This document shows, in pieces, positions 5,857 through 7,505 of a stretch of 7,505 nucleotides of DNA. The position numbers and the translations under genes are program-made. The DNA is taken from contig CAUJKG010000264.1 of assembly GCA_963205465.1 (NCBI GenBank), positions 1 through 7,505 of the forward strand. Reading direction: 5' to 3'. Origin of the DNA: Pseudomonadota bacterium (GTDB lineage Bacteria > Pseudomonadota > Alphaproteobacteria > Rhizobiales > Xanthobacteraceae). The stretch's first letter is position 1, and each line of letters begins with the position of its first letter. The notes under the pieces were generated by a model. That model saw only the letters and a program-made list of their open reading frames with translations, searched no databases and was not told the origin of the DNA.

Positions 5857-7263
5857 ATGATCGAACTTGGCATGACCATCGACGGCCGGCAGGTGAATGC
5901 CGCGAACCGTTTTGCGGTGAACAACCCGGCGACCGGCGAAGCCGCCGGCTTTGCCCCGAATGCAAGCCTCGCCGATCTCGACGCGGCCGTCGAAGCCGCC
6001 ACGCGCGCCTTCGCAAGCTGGTCACGCACCAGCGACGAAGAACGCAAGAAAGCCTGCGAGGCGGTCACGGCGAAACTCGCCGAACATGCCGAGGAAATCG
6101 CGCAGCTCATCACGCTCGAACAGGGCAAGCCGCTGAACGGTTTAGGCTCGCGCTTCGAGATGGGCGGCGCGCAGGCATGGTCCGGCTACACCGCGGGGCT
6201 GTCGCTGCCGATGAAAGTTTTACAGGACAACAACGAAGGCCGCATCGAACTGCATCGCAAGCCGCTCGGTGTCGTGGGCTCGATCACGCCATGGAACTGG
6301 CCGGTGATGATCGCGATCTGGCACATTCTCCCCGCCCTGCGCACCGGCAATACCGTCGTCATCAAGCCCTCGCCTTATACGCCGCTCTCGACGCTGAAGA
6401 CCGTCGAAGTCATGAACAAGGTGCTGCCTGCGGGCGTCGTCAACGTGATCACCTCGGACGACAAGCACGCAAACATCGGCGCGGCGATGGCGGCGCATCC
6501 CGGCATTCGCAAGATCGTTTTCACCGGCTCCTGTGCGACCGGGCAGAAGGTCATGACGTCGGCGGCCGAAACCATGAAGCGGCTCACGCTGGAAATGGGC
6601 GGCAACGATGCCGGCATCGTGCTCCCCGATTGCAATCCGCAGCAGATCGCGGAAGGCTTGTTCTGGGGCGCTTTCATCAACAACGGCCAGACTTGCGCGG
6701 CGATGAAGCGGCTTTATGTGCACGACAAGATCTATGACGAAGTGTGTGACGCGCTGACCGCGTTCGCGCGCAACATTCCGGTCGGCCCCGGCTCCGACGA
6801 AAAATCCGTGCTCGGTCCGGTCAACAACAAGATGCAGCACGACAAAGTTTCGCGGTTGGTCGCGGATGCGAAAAAGCAGGGCCGCGTATTGCTCGGCGGC
6901 GAGCCGGGCGACGGCCTGTTCTTTCCGGTCACGCTGATCGCGGACCTGCCCGCCGACGCGCCGCTCGTTGCCGAAGAGCAGTTCGGTCCCGCGCTGCCTA
7001 TTCTGCGCTTCACGGAAGTCGACGATGCGATCAAGCAGGCCAACAATTCCGAGAACGGCCTCGGCGGCTCGGTGTGGTCGCGCGATATCGAGGCCGCGAA
7101 GAAAATCGCATTGCAGATGGAATGCGGTTCGGTATGGATCAACAAGCACGGCGCGATCCAGCCGAACGCTCCCTTCGGCGGCGTCAAGAAATCCGGTCTC
7201 GGCGTCGAGTTCACCGAAGACGGCATGAAAGAATATACCGACGTGCAGGTGGTCTATAGCTAA
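5857..7263 (+). CDS. NAD(P)+-dependent aldehyde dehydrogenase of the styrene-type operon
   Basis: A 468-residue soluble enzyme of the ALDH superfamily, oxidising an aldehyde to a carboxylic acid. The catalytic set is complete: PWNWP with Asn147, Lys170 in IKPSPYTP, GSCATG (224-229), Glu246 in LEMGGND, Cys280 in NNGQTC, EEQFGP (373-378) and PFGGVKKSG (439-447). Length is typical of the superfamily but shorter than StyD phenylacetaldehyde dehydrogenases (about 500 aa). It looks closer to a general ALDH branch than to classical StyD, so phenylacetaldehyde as substrate is an inference from context. The start ATG has AAGAGGAA at 5843-5850. It lies 42 bases after styB across an A-rich spacer without a terminator and ends the operon at the terminator at 7306-7339. 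No frame disruption. Confidence 0.92.
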   Translation: MIELGMTIDGRQVNAANRFAVNNPATGEAAGFAPNASLADLDAAVEAATRAFASWSRTSDEERKKACEAVTAKLAEHAEEIAQLITLEQGKPLNGLGSRFEMGGAQAWSGYTAGLSLPMKVLQDNNEGRIELHRKPLGVVGSITPWNWPVMIAIWHILPALRTGNTVVIKPSPYTPLSTLKTVEVMNKVLPAGVVNVITSDDKHANIGAAMAAHPGIRKIVFTGSCATGQKVMTSAAETMKRLTLEMGGNDAGIVLPDCNPQQIAEGLFWGAFINNGQTCAAMKRLYVHDKIYDEVCDALTAFARNIPVGPGSDEKSVLGPVNNKMQHDKVSRLVADAKKQGRVLLGGEPGDGLFFPVTLIADLPADAPLVAEEQFGPALPILRFTEVDDAIKQANNSENGLGGSVWSRDIEAAKKIALQMECGSVWINKHGAIQPNAPFGGVKKSGLGVEFTEDGMKEYTDVQVVYS

Positions 7264-7305
7264 CGGTTCGGGATCATGCTCTAACTTTTTTCAATGCTTT
7301 CTGCG

Positions 7306-7339
7306 ATACGCGCCGCTACACTGGGGCGCGTATTTTTTT
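7306..7339 (+). terminator. Rho-independent terminator of the styA operon
   Basis: ATACGCGCC (7306-7314) and GGCGCGTAT (7325-7333) form a perfect nine-base-pair stem with a ten-base loop, followed by a run of T to 7339 (seven T counting the last stem base). It begins 43 bases after the aldehyde dehydrogenase stop and ends 16 bases before the cupin start. Confidence 0.9.
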
Positions 7340-7355
7340 GAAAGAGGATCAGCCG

Positions 7356-7505
7356 ATGGATATCAAGCGAAACGGTTCGCGCCCTTCCGGCAAAGGCCCT
7401 GCGGAATATTTCACCGGCAGTGTGCGGATGGATCCGCTGATCGAGACCGCCGATCCCGCGCGCGTGCGCGCAGCCCACGTGACCTTCGAGCCCGGCGCGC
7501 GCACC
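7356..7505 (+). CDS. Small cupin-domain protein, N-terminal 50 residues, cut by the window edge
   Basis: Only the first 50 codons are present. The visible text (MDIKRNGSRPSGKGPAEYF, then TGSVRMDPL at 20-28 and VTFEPGART at 42-50) matches the start of a family of single-domain metal-binding cupins of about 130 residues. A manganese-dependent hydroxynitrile lyase from Granulicella, as I remember it, shares the SGKGPA-WFTG-VR-DPL and SVTFEPGART pattern. The metal-binding His residues normally follow directly after GART and lie outside the window, so the active site cannot be judged. The SD is AGAGGA at 7343-7348, seven bases before the ATG. It is separated from the operon by the strong terminator, so it is probably a separate transcription unit. 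Most proteins of this family have unknown function. Confidence 0.8.
   Translation, partial: MDIKRNGSRPSGKGPAEYFTGSVRMDPLIETADPARVRAAHVTFEPGART

Noticed and set aside
5259..6737. Open frame of 492 codons overlapping styB and the aldehyde dehydrogenase
   Set aside because: Arginine/histidine-rich shadow frame. The real genes in the other frames have complete catalytic motifs, ribosome binding sites and normal lengths.
1..7505. Mobile element, prophage, CRISPR array or RNA gene
   Set aside because: No transposase or integrase text, terminal repeats, regularly spaced repeats or tRNA-like cloverleaf was found on reading through the window.

Overview
The window is gene-dense, GC-rich bacterial chromosome. 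It most likely comes from an alphaproteobacterium, perhaps of the Hyphomicrobiales. This rests on the overall look of the proteins and the strong G/C bias at codon third positions, not on a marker gene, so the assignment is soft. I see no mobile element, CRISPR array, tRNA or rRNA, and no gene-free stretch longer than about 100 bases.

Left part (1-2717) is ordinary chromosome. The 5' end of prfC (peptide chain release factor 3) runs off the left edge on the minus strand. Divergent from it is a ROK-family sugar kinase, then an exported DUF4892-like/OmpA-domain envelope protein. That gene meets a small ArsC/YffB-like thioredoxin-fold protein tail to tail, and the two stop codons share one CTAG. 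The small gene lies directly downstream of a LysR-type regulator on the minus strand.

Right part (2718-7263) is a catabolic locus. The LysR gene diverges from four co-directional genes: a styrene monooxygenase oxygenase (styA-like, 416 aa), a 100-aa EthD-family protein, a StyB-like flavin reductase, and an NAD(P)+-dependent aldehyde dehydrogenase. The gaps are 35 bases, an ATGA overlap and 42 bases, and a strong intrinsic terminator lies 43 bases after the last stop. A palindrome of LysR-box type (T-N11-A) lies between lysR and styA. The styA leader can fold into a hairpin that buries its Shine-Dalgarno sequence.

The likely working model is as follows. The reductase reduces flavin with NAD(P)H. 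The StyA-like enzyme uses the reduced flavin and O2 to epoxidise an aryl alkene. An aldehyde formed from the epoxide is then oxidised to the acid by the dehydrogenase. The isomerase that normally makes the aldehyde (StyC) is not in the window. The position where an accessory gene is inserted, between oxygenase and reductase, holds an EthD-family protein of unknown role. This styA-ethD-styB-aldehyde dehydrogenase arrangement under a LysR regulator differs from the classical Pseudomonas styABCD cluster controlled by the StyS/StyR two-component system, and it is the most interesting part of the window. After the terminator a cupin gene begins and runs off the right edge. It resembles the small cupins that include a manganese hydroxynitrile lyase.
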